From IMG/VR virus record IMGVR_UViG_3300035698_030421, positions 1 to 46,363 of that record: a stretch of 46,363 nt of DNA, one strand, 5' to 3'. This stretch comes from a virus. Below are positions 15,481 through 23,744 of the stretch, in pieces (the first letter of the stretch is position 1; every line of letters begins with the position of its first letter). The notes beneath the pieces were generated by a model. It was given only the letters and a program-made list of their open reading frames with translations. It had not been told where the DNA came from and did not search any database. The translations under genes and the position numbers were made by a program.

Positions 15481-17919
15481 TTATTGTACAAAGATATTTG
15501 GTTCCCCGTCCTCAACAATTATATCAGGACCATCGGGATAATCAAAAGTAGTAGTTGTGCTGGTACTACTAGAAGTTGAGGTAGAAGTAGAGGTACTGGT
15601 TGAAGATGAGGTGCTTGTGCTTGTAGTTGTAGTAGAAGTTGACGTACTTGTAGTTGTACTTGTCGATGTACTGCTCGAAGTTGAAGTGCTAGTACTCGTG
15701 CTGGTTGAAGTCGAAGTTGAACTACTTGTAGACGTTGAAGATGAGGTTGAAGTAGTTGTAGTCGAAGTTGAAGTGCTAGTAGTTGTTGAAGTTGAGCTAG
15801 AAGTTGAAGTTGAGCTTGAGGTACTGGTACTTGTAGTTGTGGTACTAGTTGAACTGGAAGTTGAAGTACTTGTACTTGTAGAGGTACTAGTTGAAGTGCT
15901 CGTGCTAGTGGTTGTACTTGTCGATGTGCTGCTTGAAGTTGAAGTAGAAGTTGTTGTGGTGCTGGTACTTGTGCTAGTTGAAGTAGAAGTACTTGTACTT
16001 GTAGTCGTTGAAGTTGAGCTACTTGTAGAAGTAGTTGTCGTTGAAGTGCTCGAGCTAGTGCTTGTAGAAGTTGAAGTAGACGTTGAGCTTGAGGTAGAAG
16101 TTGAAGTTGTAGTGGTCGATGTTGAACTAGAAGTTGAAGTACTTGTGCTTGTGGAAGTACTACTAGAAGTTGAGGTCGAAGTTGTAGTGGTTGAAGTACT
16201 TGTGGAAGTGCTCGAACTAGTACTGGTAGAAGTTGATGTTGAAGATGAAGTGCTTGTAGTAGTAGTAGAAGTAGAGCTACTTGTTGAGCTACTTGTTGAA
16301 GTACTAGTTGATGTTGAACTGGAAGTACTGGTAGTAGTTGTTGAAGTTGAAGTAGAAGTGCTTGTGGAGGTACTTGTAGAAGTGCTACTTGAGGTAGAAG
16401 TGCTTGTAGTTGTTGTAGAGGTACTGCTAGAGGTTGAAGTAGAAGTAGAGGTACTTGTACTAGTGCTTGTGGAAGTTGAAGTAGTTGTGGTCGATGTTGA
16501 TGTACTACTTGAGGTACTACTTGAGGTTGAAGTACTGCTCGATGTTGACGTTGAAGTGGTAGTAGTTGAAGTACTGCTTGAGGTTGATGTGCTGGTACTA
16601 GTAGAAGTTGTAGTACTTGTACTACTTGATGTTGAAGTAGAAGTTGTTGTGGTGCTGGTTGAAGTGGAAGTACTGGTAGAAGTGCTCGTTGAACTAGAGG
16701 TACTGGTTGAGCTACTTGTTGAAGTGGTTGTTGTACTTGTAGAGCTACTTGTTGAAGAACTCGTGCTTGTAGAAGTAGATGTGGAAGTTGAAGAACTAGT
16801 TGAAGTAGACGTGCTTGTGGTAGAAGTTGAAGTGCTTGTGCTGGTACTTGTAGAGGTAGATGTTGAAGTACTAGTACTCGTGCTAGTAGTAGTTGTTGTT
16901 TGGTTACTGAAACTTAAAAAATTACCAGCATCCATCATCGTGTTATATTGAACAGTGTCCCAAGCAGCACTTCTAAAAGCATTAGAAACACGAATTAAGT
17001 TAAAAAGACCAATCCAAGGAGAGTAATTAGATGACCACCAATATTGTTTACCAATTTGAAGCCCTAAATTATTTGTTGAAATTGCACCAGAATTAGCTTT
17101 GCTGTTGCTTGTATTATTGACAACAACATACATTAAGTTATTATCTGTATCTAATTTACCAACAACATAGTACCAAGTATTAAGCGTAGTTGAAGCAGAT
17201 GATTCTAAAACATTTTCGCCAGCAGCTTCATATCTAAAACCACTTGCCGCTTTATGATGTAAATTATAAACTCCCCAATCAGCACCAGTAGCTTTGGTAA
17301 GCATCCCATCTTCATATGTAGCTGTCCATGAAGTCGGATAACATAAACATTCAAGCGTCTGGTCGCCTGTAATATCTAAATCTGAATCATCTGGAAAAAT
17401 AATCTTTGTAGGCACTGTAGTAGTACCATTCATCTCTACTGCTCTAGCCCCATATAATTTACCAGTATTATTTCTATCCTCATCTTCTTCTGTAGTGGAA
17501 TCGGCTACATGGCCAGAAGCATCAGTAAAATGACTTGAAGACTCTGTTAAATGGGCAACAAATACAAATCCATTTGACCAAGTTCCAGACTTATCTTCAT
17601 TTGAAGAAGCATCTGAATCGTCATAATACATATAAACAACAGTGTCGGTTGTACCATTCAAAGAAGGAATTTTAACCCATGCCCAAAGCTCTTCTGAGCC
17701 CTCAGTATTAACGAAAACAACTAAATCGTGACTTAACTTTGTCTCTCCATCACTAGAGGTAAAAACAATGTCATTTCCATCAGACCTAGTATTAGCAAAT
17801 AAGTCATTAGCATCATCAGTCAATTTAACCAATATAGGAATATTGGCCTCTGTTGAAGGAACCTTTGTAGCATCTATAGTTATTGTTTGCCTTCTTAGAA
17901 AGCCTGAATACCATGCCAT
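15481..17919 (-). CDS. Giant Thr/Ser-repeat fibre protein with DUF2341 and LamG-like head
   Basis: 812 residues. Residues about 1-125 match the DUF2341 type (WYSGFLRRQTITIDATKV ... VVYMYYDD). About 130-335 form a concanavalin/LamG-like jelly roll (GKLYGARAVEMNGT, WTATYEDGMLTKA, NTWYYVVGKLDTDNNLMYVVVN, GLFNLIRVSNAFRS), the sort of domain that binds carbohydrates. Residues 341-791 are 451 consecutive Thr/Ser. A 21-residue C-terminal tail with PDIIVEDGEPNIFV follows, similar to the tail of the next upstream protein. Most likely a virion fibre whose repeat forms a long extended stalk or glycosylated brush. Confidence 0.75.
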   Translation of the reverse strand: MAWYSGFLRRQTITIDATKVPSTEANIPILVKLTDDANDLFANTRSDGNDIVFTSSDGETKLSHDLVVFVNTEGSEELWAWVKIPSLNGTTDTVVYMYYDDSDASSNEDKSGTWSNGFVFVAHLTESSSHFTDASGHVADSTTEEDEDRNNTGKLYGARAVEMNGTTTVPTKIIFPDDSDLDITGDQTLECLCYPTSWTATYEDGMLTKATGADWGVYNLHHKAASGFRYEAAGENVLESSASTTLNTWYYVVGKLDTDNNLMYVVVNNTSNSKANSGAISTNNLGLQIGKQYWWSSNYSPWIGLFNLIRVSNAFRSAAWDTVQYNTMMDAGNFLSFSNQTTTTTSTSTSTSTSTSTSTSTSTSTSTTSTSTSTSSSTSTSTSTSTSSSTSSSTSTTTTSTSSSTSTSSSTSTSTSTSTSTSTTTTSTSTSSSTSTTTSTSTSTSTSSSTSTTTTSTSTSSSTSTSSSTSSSTSTSTTTTSTSTSTSTSTSTSTSTSSSTSTTTTSTSTSSSTSTSTSTSTSTSTSTTTTSTSSSTSTSTSTSSSTSSSTSTTTTSTSSSTSTSTSTSSSTSTSTSTTTTSTSTSSSTSTSTSTSTSSSTSTTTTSTSTSSSTSTSTSTSTSSSTSTTTTSTSSSTSTTTSTSTSTSTSTSTSTTTTSTSTSSSTSTSTTTSTSTSTSTSTSTSTSTSSSTSTTTTSTSTSSSTSTSSSTSTTTSTSTSTTTTSTSSSTSTSSSTSTSTSTSTSTSTSSSTSTSTTTSTSTSTTTTSTSTSSSTSTSTSTSTSSSTSTTTTFDYPDGPDIIVEDGEPNIFVQ
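15547..16899 (-). repeat. 451-codon Thr/Ser repeat with ~75-nt higher-order units
   Basis: Every codon is Thr or Ser. The protein alternates T-S with SSS and TTT interruptions and a recurrent TTTT block; TTTT-to-TTTT distance is usually 25 residues (most units 23-29), giving a quasi-period of about 75 nt. All four Thr codons and all six Ser codons occur, so the DNA is not an exact repeat. Confidence 0.95.
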
Positions 17920-17922
17920 AAT

Positions 17923-19278
17923 TTAAAATGCATTATCTACTATAATATTCATATCATTATCCTCGATATATATTTCTGGAGAAAATGGATATTCCTCAGT
18001 TATTGATGTAGTTGTGCTGGTAGTCGTTGAACTGCTTGTTGATGTCGAACTTGAAGTTGAAGTCGATGTGCTAGTAGATGTACTTGTTGAAGTTGAAGTA
18101 GTAGATGTACTAGTTGAGGTTGAGCTTGAGGTTGAAGTTGTTGTGGCGGTAGAATAAGTACAATAAATAGAGCAAATAAAAGTTCGATAATATTCAGGAG
18201 TTAGTGGGTCAGGATATGTAGGAAAGTTATCTGAACTATAAGTATCTTGTGCTGATGTATTAGATGGAGCCCCAGTATCTAATTTAATACTTCTACTGTT
18301 TTCACACCAACTAACAAGCCAATAGTCAATCGCCGTTATTGCAGGAGGAGAAGTAAAATCACATTCAATCCAATCTGGAGTCCAACCAGGGCCCTTTACA
18401 GATTCAGTAGAATCAACAAGGCTAAGGTCAGATTTTTTATACAAAGCACATGAGTTGTCATCAGCCGTACTTGACCCAACAAAAATACTGATACTATCGG
18501 CATTTCCTGCTCCACCAGTAGCCCAGCTCCCATAAATATCATCATTGCTTTGGCCTGAAGCACCTTCGCCAGTCCATCCAAATGTAAGTCCAGCAGCATG
18601 TTTTATTGGATAAACAGCATTGTTTAAAAAATCTTGAGGAATAGTAACTGACAATATTTTATTTTCAACATCAATATTTAATTCTCCCCAAACCCAATTA
18701 CCATTAGAATCTTCAATTCTTGGTCTATAAATATGAAATGCTTTACCAACCCTATACAGCTTACTTCCTGCATAATTTGCAGGACAATTTTTATAATAAA
18801 CAGCATATGACCCAATTATATTTTCAGGTCTGTCAAGACCATTATCAATTTCCTCTTGAGTTAATTCTGGTTGATACCAAAAATCAAGCCCCTTAGTCTC
18901 AATAGACATCTGAATTTTATTTGATTTAGGTTTTTCTTTTAAAATAACCTCAAATTCATAACCTCCTTCTCTTAATTCTTCAGAAGGTGGTAATTGATAA
19001 AATTTTGCTTCTCTTTTGTTTGAAACCCACTTGATTTCTTCATCATTTGATTCAACTACAGAATTATCTTCTTGGTCCAATAATCGAGCTGAAAAATTCA
19101 CCTCGTTGTCCCAACGCATTAATTTTACTTGTGGAAAAAATTTACTTGGTTCTTTAGAATCACCAATTTCAACTTCAATCTTATCTCTCCAATCGCTTTT
19201 CTCAACCCTGCTAAATGTGTTGTCTTTAAGGATATATTTTTCTAATGCTTCTGGAGAGAATTTTGTTTTATCTATCAT
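17923..19278 (-). CDS. Structural/fibre protein with Thr/Ser repeat and shared C-terminal tail
   Basis: 451 residues. The N-terminal ~230 residues are beta-rich and include ENIIGSYAVYYKN, RPRIEDSNGNWVWGELNIDVEN and IPQDFLNNAVYPIKHAAG, a pattern I have seen in metagenomic phage structural proteins. About 235-375 form a further beta domain (FGWTGEGASGQ ... DYWLVSWCENSRSIKLDT). About 379-425 are 47 Thr/Ser residues, and the last 26 residues (EYPFSPEIYIEDNDMNIIVDNAF) parallel the end of the 812-residue neighbour. It is the first tail gene after the terminator that ends the glycan cassette. Confidence 0.7.
   Translation of the reverse strand: MIDKTKFSPEALEKYILKDNTFSRVEKSDWRDKIEVEIGDSKEPSKFFPQVKLMRWDNEVNFSARLLDQEDNSVVESNDEEIKWVSNKREAKFYQLPPSEELREGGYEFEVILKEKPKSNKIQMSIETKGLDFWYQPELTQEEIDNGLDRPENIIGSYAVYYKNCPANYAGSKLYRVGKAFHIYRPRIEDSNGNWVWGELNIDVENKILSVTIPQDFLNNAVYPIKHAAGLTFGWTGEGASGQSNDDIYGSWATGGAGNADSISIFVGSSTADDNSCALYKKSDLSLVDSTESVKGPGWTPDWIECDFTSPPAITAIDYWLVSWCENSRSIKLDTGAPSNTSAQDTYSSDNFPTYPDPLTPEYYRTFICSIYCTYSTATTTSTSSSTSTSTSTTSTSTSTSTSTSTSTSSSTSTSSSTTTSTTTSITEEYPFSPEIYIEDNDMNIIVDNAF
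18004..18144 (-). repeat. Thr/Ser codon repeat, 47 codons
   Basis: Uninterrupted Thr/Ser codons with the same alternating pattern and mixed codon use as the other three repeats of this genome. Confidence 0.95.
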
Positions 19279-19289
19279 TAAAATTGTAC

Positions 19290-19322
19290 AAAAAAATAAG
19301 ATACTTTATACAAGTATCTTAT
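19290..19322 (-). terminator. Intrinsic terminator ending the glycan cassette
   Basis: On the minus strand an 11-bp perfect stem, ATAAGATACTT / AAGTATCTTAT (19322-19312 with 19306-19296), with a five-base loop, is followed directly by a run of T (19295-19290). A smaller hairpin (GTGGT-TAT-ACCAC) lies just upstream. It separates the last glycosyltransferase gene from the tail genes. Confidence 0.88.
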
Positions 19323-19349
19323 CATTAAACGTGGTATAACCACCAGCTT

Positions 19350-20312
19350 TTATAGTTCGACAGTGTTTATTTTATGGGTCCTACCTCGAGCAACAGTAGG
19401 ATGGTGGCCTGGTTTTTCCCATAAAGAAGTCCAATTGTTCCACCGATACGAATTGTCAAAAACTATACCTTGTTCTTTTAACTGTTCTTTGGCCTCTTTA
19501 GAAACATCTGGTGAGCCAGAAGAGCCCCACTTGTGGTATACCCAAGAACGAGAGCTAGCAACAAGTCGATATTTTCCCCCTCCCCAATCTGGGTCATAGC
19601 AACGAGCGTTAAAATCATAATCTTCACCGCCACCAGGGTAAAACTTTTCATCAAATAAGCCAACCTTTTCAAGCAAATCAACCCTTATGGTTGTTCCCCA
19701 CATGGCAATGCCGTCAATCCAGCCATGAACTTTATTAATCAGCCAATCGTAACCCTCTGGAGTCCTGCTTTTTTCCAAATCTACCCTATACCCTTGCTCA
19801 TCAAGATAAACAACTCCACGACCATCCTCGGTTAATATTCGCCCCTCTGGTGCTTTCCCGCCATAGCCCCAAGCTGCCTCTTTTGGTGACATTGGGTTCA
19901 CTCCCATGCAGTTTGGCCCAACCATCTTGAAAGTTTCTTTAATCCCTTCCCACCATTTCTTATTAATAAACTCAACATCATCATTGTACAAACTCACAAA
20001 AGGAGTTTCAGATAACCTTATGCCAGTGTTCATAGCCTTAGCAAATCCAAGGTTTCTATATGGCCTCAAGTAAACATGAACATAATCTTTAATCTTGTCA
20101 TAAACCCCAAGTGGCGACTGGTCAATTACAATAACTCTGAAAGTTTCTGGGTCAGTAAATTTGTAAAGACTCTTGAGCATCGGCTCAATCATGTCGTGAC
20201 GAATGATGGGAATAACAAAGGTGTTTTCAACCTGTTTCTTAGTAGTATTTGGGTTAGCTTCAATATTCAAATTAGTTTGAATATCGGAAAACTGGTCTTG
20301 TTGAATGGTCAT
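19350..20312 (-). CDS. Family-2 (GT-A) glycosyltransferase
   Basis: 320 residues. A GT-A core is visible: FVIPIIRHDMIEPMLKSLYK at about 32-51, VIVIDQSP at 60-67, NLGFAKAMNTGI at about 87-98, YNDDVEF with the DD metal-binding motif at about 109-115, and GGGEDYDFNARCY, the ED acceptor-side motif. Such enzymes transfer a sugar from a nucleotide donor to a saccharide or protein acceptor. It is the last gene before the cassette terminator and overlaps the methyltransferase gene by 41 bases. Start supported by GGAGCAAG. Its acceptor is unknown. Confidence 0.88.
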   Translation of the reverse strand: MTIQQDQFSDIQTNLNIEANPNTTKKQVENTFVIPIIRHDMIEPMLKSLYKFTDPETFRVIVIDQSPLGVYDKIKDYVHVYLRPYRNLGFAKAMNTGIRLSETPFVSLYNDDVEFINKKWWEGIKETFKMVGPNCMGVNPMSPKEAAWGYGGKAPEGRILTEDGRGVVYLDEQGYRVDLEKSRTPEGYDWLINKVHGWIDGIAMWGTTIRVDLLEKVGLFDEKFYPGGGEDYDFNARCYDPDWGGGKYRLVASSRSWVYHKWGSSGSPDVSKEAKEQLKEQGIVFDNSYRWNNWTSLWEKPGHHPTVARGRTHKINTVEL

Positions 20313-21339
20313 GACTTGCTCCTATAAACTCGACATTATCCTTGCCGAAAATACTTTTTAATTTATCACTGTAAGTAACCTCGTGGTCGCCACTATGTCC
20401 TTCAAGGAAAAAGTATTCCCGCATAATTTGCGGTAAATAATCTGGCATACCCAACTGTTGAACACTCAAATAAAGAACAATATCAAATTGTTTTTCACCA
20501 GTAAGCTTTTGAATCATGGAATAAACATCCTGGCCCCTATGGTCAAAATTACCTCCAAAATAATCAATATTGAAAAATCCAAGGTGGTTGGACATTTCAA
20601 AAGCTCCAATGATAACTTTGGGCAAATCTAATCCAACAACATATTTTGCACCACGCCTCAAACATTCTTGAGCCATGTGACCACCAGAGCAACCATAGTC
20701 AATAACAGTTTTTCCATTAAAATCAATTTCACTTAGCTTATATGCTTGTAATCTTAAGAAATTTCTCTGGCCATCTATATTCAGCTCTTTTACTGTTTGG
20801 TATGGCTTTGGGTTACTACCCCAAGTAACATTTTCAGAAAATGATTTTTTAAGATAGGTTTTATAAATTTCTTGGTTAAAATTATAATGAGAAAAATCAA
20901 CAATATATTTTTTGTACTGGTGATTAGGGTTTGGGTCAATTGAATCAACTGAAATTCCATATCGACTTCTAACTTGAAGAACCTTTTCAACAAGTGATGG
21001 GTCAAAAATACCACGCTCATCATCTTCTAAAACCTCAATAACTTGTGCATAGTATTTTCTCTCTGGAGTCTCTAAAATAACTACGTCAAAAATTCTGGGG
21101 GCCAACCCATTAAAAGCATATAGATTTTGAATCTTCGTACAATCCATAAAGTTGTTATTCTTCCAAAGAAAAACCCTAACATTATCAGTAAAATTATCAA
21201 TAAAAATTTTAAGGCCCAACCTTCTTTTAGTTCGATTTTCTCCATAATAATCCTCCATTTTAATATCAGTGGAAACATAAGAGTAACTACCTTCTTTAAA
21301 TGATGGCTCTGGTACCTTATTGAGCTTAATTGTTTTCAC
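20272..21339 (-). CDS. SAM-dependent methyltransferase with N-terminal extension
   Basis: 355 residues if started at the GTG at 21339, which has GAGGAA upstream; a TTG at 21354 is also possible. The C-terminal half holds a class I methyltransferase core: KTVIDYGCSGGHMAQECL (motif I), KYVVGLDLP (motif II) and FDIVLYLSVQQLGM (motif IV region). The N-terminal ~165 residues are of unknown fold (VRVFLWKNNNFMDCTKI). Context suggests O-methylation of a glycan or a glycosylated protein, but a protein or small-molecule target cannot be excluded. Confidence 0.8.
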   Translation of the reverse strand: MKTIKLNKVPEPSFKEGSYSYVSTDIKMEDYYGENRTKRRLGLKIFIDNFTDNVRVFLWKNNNFMDCTKIQNLYAFNGLAPRIFDVVILETPERKYYAQVIEVLEDDERGIFDPSLVEKVLQVRSRYGISVDSIDPNPNHQYKKYIVDFSHYNFNQEIYKTYLKKSFSENVTWGSNPKPYQTVKELNIDGQRNFLRLQAYKLSEIDFNGKTVIDYGCSGGHMAQECLRRGAKYVVGLDLPKVIIGAFEMSNHLGFFNIDYFGGNFDHRGQDVYSMIQKLTGEKQFDIVLYLSVQQLGMPDYLPQIMREYFFLEGHSGDHEVTYSDKLKSIFGKDNVEFIGASHDHSTRPVFRYSN

Positions 21340-22435
21340 GTGGATTCCTCGCAATAACTAATATAGAAGTATTTTTATCATCAGAATATCGTTCTTGGTC
21401 TTCTGGACCATAAACATATTTAACTTCATCAACTATAAACATTGAAATAAAATTTTTCCAAGAGTCTTTATCCACAAGCTCTCCTCCACACTTGGCACCG
21501 CTCCCAGGGAAAGCGATTAAAACTCTTCCACCAGGCTTAAGAATCCTGCTAATATTGTGATAAGCAGCGTTTGGGTCTTTAATATTGTCATGCATTCCAA
21601 TAAACAAAATACCATCGTATGAATTATCTGGAATAGCTTGGTCACAAATATTGCCAACAATGTCAGTTCTATTTTCCTCAGTAATTTGGTCAGTTACTTG
21701 TTGAACGTCCATGGTTTTAAAATCACAAAAAAGGCCAGGATTAACAAAGTAGGAACTATATTTCCAAAAACGATGTGTCCCAACTTCAAGTATTTTGTTT
21801 CCATTTTTAAAGAAACTGGCAAATTTTGGCAAAACCTCTGAATGAAGCACCGCCCTTCCTTTGCTTCTCATAAAATTAAATCCTTCTCGTTTGAAAATAT
21901 TTTTCATAGTTAATTCCTTTATTTTTAATAATTCTGGTATTAATTCAACTTCTATATTATCCCAAAAGTGAAAGAAAACAGCTTTGGCCAAAACACCATC
22001 TTTTACTGCCGCTCTAATTCCCACACAATCTGGGTCTGCATAAACTCCATATTTTTCAGAGATAAAATTTACTAACTCTACTCTACCAAATCCATCCCAA
22101 TCATCCCAGCCGTTCCAGGGTAAATACCACCTAGTTGGCCTTACTCCAAAAATACGCTCCATTTCCTTAATACTTTTAATTAAATGCTCTTCAATAACTG
22201 AAACTGATTCCTGTGCGTAATTAAGGTGAATCCAGCCATGTAGTTGCAAATCAAAATCATTAATATTTTGCTTTACATATTGGATAGCCTCACTTTGTTC
22301 ACTTTTAACAACTATATCCATTAACATTGATAAAGTTAGTTTTTTACCACTAGCTTTAAAAAGCTGATGAATTTTTTTGAATTTATCAAAGTTATTACCA
22401 ACTCCCTGTGGAAAGTCATCTAGTCGATATATCAT
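21326..22435 (-). CDS. Polysaccharide deacetylase-like / methyltransferase fusion
   Basis: 369 residues in two parts. Residues about 1-180 look like a NodB-type deacetylase: YRLDDF (Asp pair at 6-7), LHGWIH (His 66 and His 70, the HxxxH metal site), a later RWYLPWNGWDD and a C-terminal His (FFHFWDN). From about 205 a class I methyltransferase follows: KILEVGTHR, SYDGILFIGMHDNI, ISRILKPGGRVLIAF. The enzyme could de-N-acetylate a sugar and methylate the product or a neighbouring position. ATGA-type overlap with the upstream glycosyltransferase. Confidence 0.8.
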   Translation of the reverse strand: MIYRLDDFPQGVGNNFDKFKKIHQLFKASGKKLTLSMLMDIVVKSEQSEAIQYVKQNINDFDLQLHGWIHLNYAQESVSVIEEHLIKSIKEMERIFGVRPTRWYLPWNGWDDWDGFGRVELVNFISEKYGVYADPDCVGIRAAVKDGVLAKAVFFHFWDNIEVELIPELLKIKELTMKNIFKREGFNFMRSKGRAVLHSEVLPKFASFFKNGNKILEVGTHRFWKYSSYFVNPGLFCDFKTMDVQQVTDQITEENRTDIVGNICDQAIPDNSYDGILFIGMHDNIKDPNAAYHNISRILKPGGRVLIAFPGSGAKCGGELVDKDSWKNFISMFIVDEVKYVYGPEDQERYSDDKNTSILVIARNPRENN

Positions 22436-23349
22436 TTCATTAAATTATCTATTTCTTTAAACATTTTATCTTCACTATAATTATCTTTTATTATTTTTCT
22501 AAAAAAACTTCGTGGAGCTTTTAAAAGTTCTACTGCTAATTTAGCAGCTTCACTTGGAGTATTATAAATTAGCTCCTTTGGCCAAACCTCTTTAGACCCA
22601 AACCAGTTATTAATTACAGTAGGAATGCCTTTGGCCATAGCTTCTGCTGCAACATAGGAAAAAGCCTCTTTAAAGGATGAAACAATCATCAAGTCTTTAT
22701 CATTCAGGTAATGGTTCATATCATCAACTGGCCCATCAATAATCACATTAAAACCAAGGTCTTGTGCCCTATATTGAGCATATTTTTTCCACCATCTTGG
22801 GTCATATCCCTCGGTTCTCAAATGAAGGTCCCAAGCTCCTGGCTCAAGTTTATTGAGCTCATAAACAACGTCTATTGCTCCAGCAATATTCTTCCCAATC
22901 CATGCCCTACCAACAAAAACAGCTTTTTTCTTTTCGTGAGGTGGTCGTTTTATTTTCTCGATTAATTTAAAATGTCCAATATTAACTCCAGGGGGAATAA
23001 CCTTAATTTTCTCTGGTGGGCAATTCCACTCTGGTTTACTTTGCATCATTTTTTTATGAGCTTCGTTTAGAAAAATTATATAATCAATTTTATTCCAATC
23101 AAAACGCACGTAATAATTCATGTAATTTTCAACATCAAGAGCTCTAACAATAACCTTCTTTTGCCTTGGCATTTTCTCTGAATAATAAACCACATTAGCT
23201 GCGGCAAAATCATAAAACACCACATCACACTCACTGTGAATTTCAAGGTTACAAATGTGCTTATGCACCGTATGTCCCTGAGCCTCCCAGCGACTTATTA
23301 GTTGCTGAGAAAATTTAAACTTGTTTGGGTCTGCTACTCCTATTATCAT
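22432..23349 (-). CDS. GT-B glycosyltransferase (GT4-like)
   Basis: 305 residues. The C-terminal donor domain shows KIKVIPPGVNIGHF, KAVFVGRAWIGKN and KEAFSYVAAEAMAKGIPTVI with the E-x7-E motif, as in GT4 retaining enzymes. The N-terminal domain is short but includes DVVFYDF and DYIIFLNEAHKKMM. It overlaps the acetyltransferase gene upstream and the deacetylase-fusion gene downstream by four bases each. Confidence 0.86.
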   Translation of the reverse strand: MIIGVADPNKFKFSQQLISRWEAQGHTVHKHICNLEIHSECDVVFYDFAAANVVYYSEKMPRQKKVIVRALDVENYMNYYVRFDWNKIDYIIFLNEAHKKMMQSKPEWNCPPEKIKVIPPGVNIGHFKLIEKIKRPPHEKKKAVFVGRAWIGKNIAGAIDVVYELNKLEPGAWDLHLRTEGYDPRWWKKYAQYRAQDLGFNVIIDGPVDDMNHYLNDKDLMIVSSFKEAFSYVAAEAMAKGIPTVINNWFGSKEVWPKELIYNTPSEAAKLAVELLKAPRSFFRKIIKDNYSEDKMFKEIDNLMK

Positions 23350-23744
23350 AAAAATATATCCTTTCTTTTTTTAGCTGGGCTTCCTGCCCATACCTCATTA
23401 TATGGAACATCTTTAGTGACTATGCTTCCTGCTCCAATTACTGCGTTTCTTCCAATAGTTACCCCTGGTAAAATTATTGCATAACTAGCTATCCATGCTC
23501 CAGACTCAATAGTTACTGGCTTAGAGCCAATAGCTTGCTGCCTATCAATTCCCAAACAACGTATATCATGAGTGCCAGTAAGAATTTTAACACCATGACC
23601 AAAGAAAACCTCATCTTGAATAGTAACTTGCCCTTGACAATCTATTACCCCCTCAAGACCAGGGGCTTTAACATTTTTTCCAATAATAGGTTTTTTTCCT
23701 ATATTTAAGTAAAGATATTTAAAATTAAGATTATTTAATTGCAT
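23346..23744 (-). CDS. Hexapeptide-repeat O-acetyltransferase
   Basis: 132 residues with left-handed beta-helix repeats (VTIQDEVFFGHGVKI, VTIESGAWIASYAIILPGVTIGRNAVIGAGSIVTKDV) and the catalytic His in TGTHDI, ending AGSPAKKRKD, as in maltose/galactoside O-acetyltransferases. It uses acetyl-CoA to acetylate a sugar hydroxyl. It is shorter at the N-terminus than typical ~180-residue members. Placed between two glycosyltransferases, it likely decorates their glycan. Confidence 0.9.
   Translation of the reverse strand: MQLNNLNFKYLYLNIGKKPIIGKNVKAPGLEGVIDCQGQVTIQDEVFFGHGVKILTGTHDIRCLGIDRQQAIGSKPVTIESGAWIASYAIILPGVTIGRNAVIGAGSIVTKDVPYNEVWAGSPAKKRKDIFL

Noticed and set aside
15547-16899. CRISPR-like array or microsatellite
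   Set aside because: Periodicity is at codon level with no constant direct repeat and unique spacers; the frame stays open throughout, so it is a coding repeat.
15557-16951. Long plus-strand open frame of 464 codons rich in Val, Leu and Glu
   Set aside because: It is the antisense shadow of the Thr/Ser tract: complementary NGT/Ser codons contain no stops in that frame. No start context, and composition follows mechanically from the repeat.
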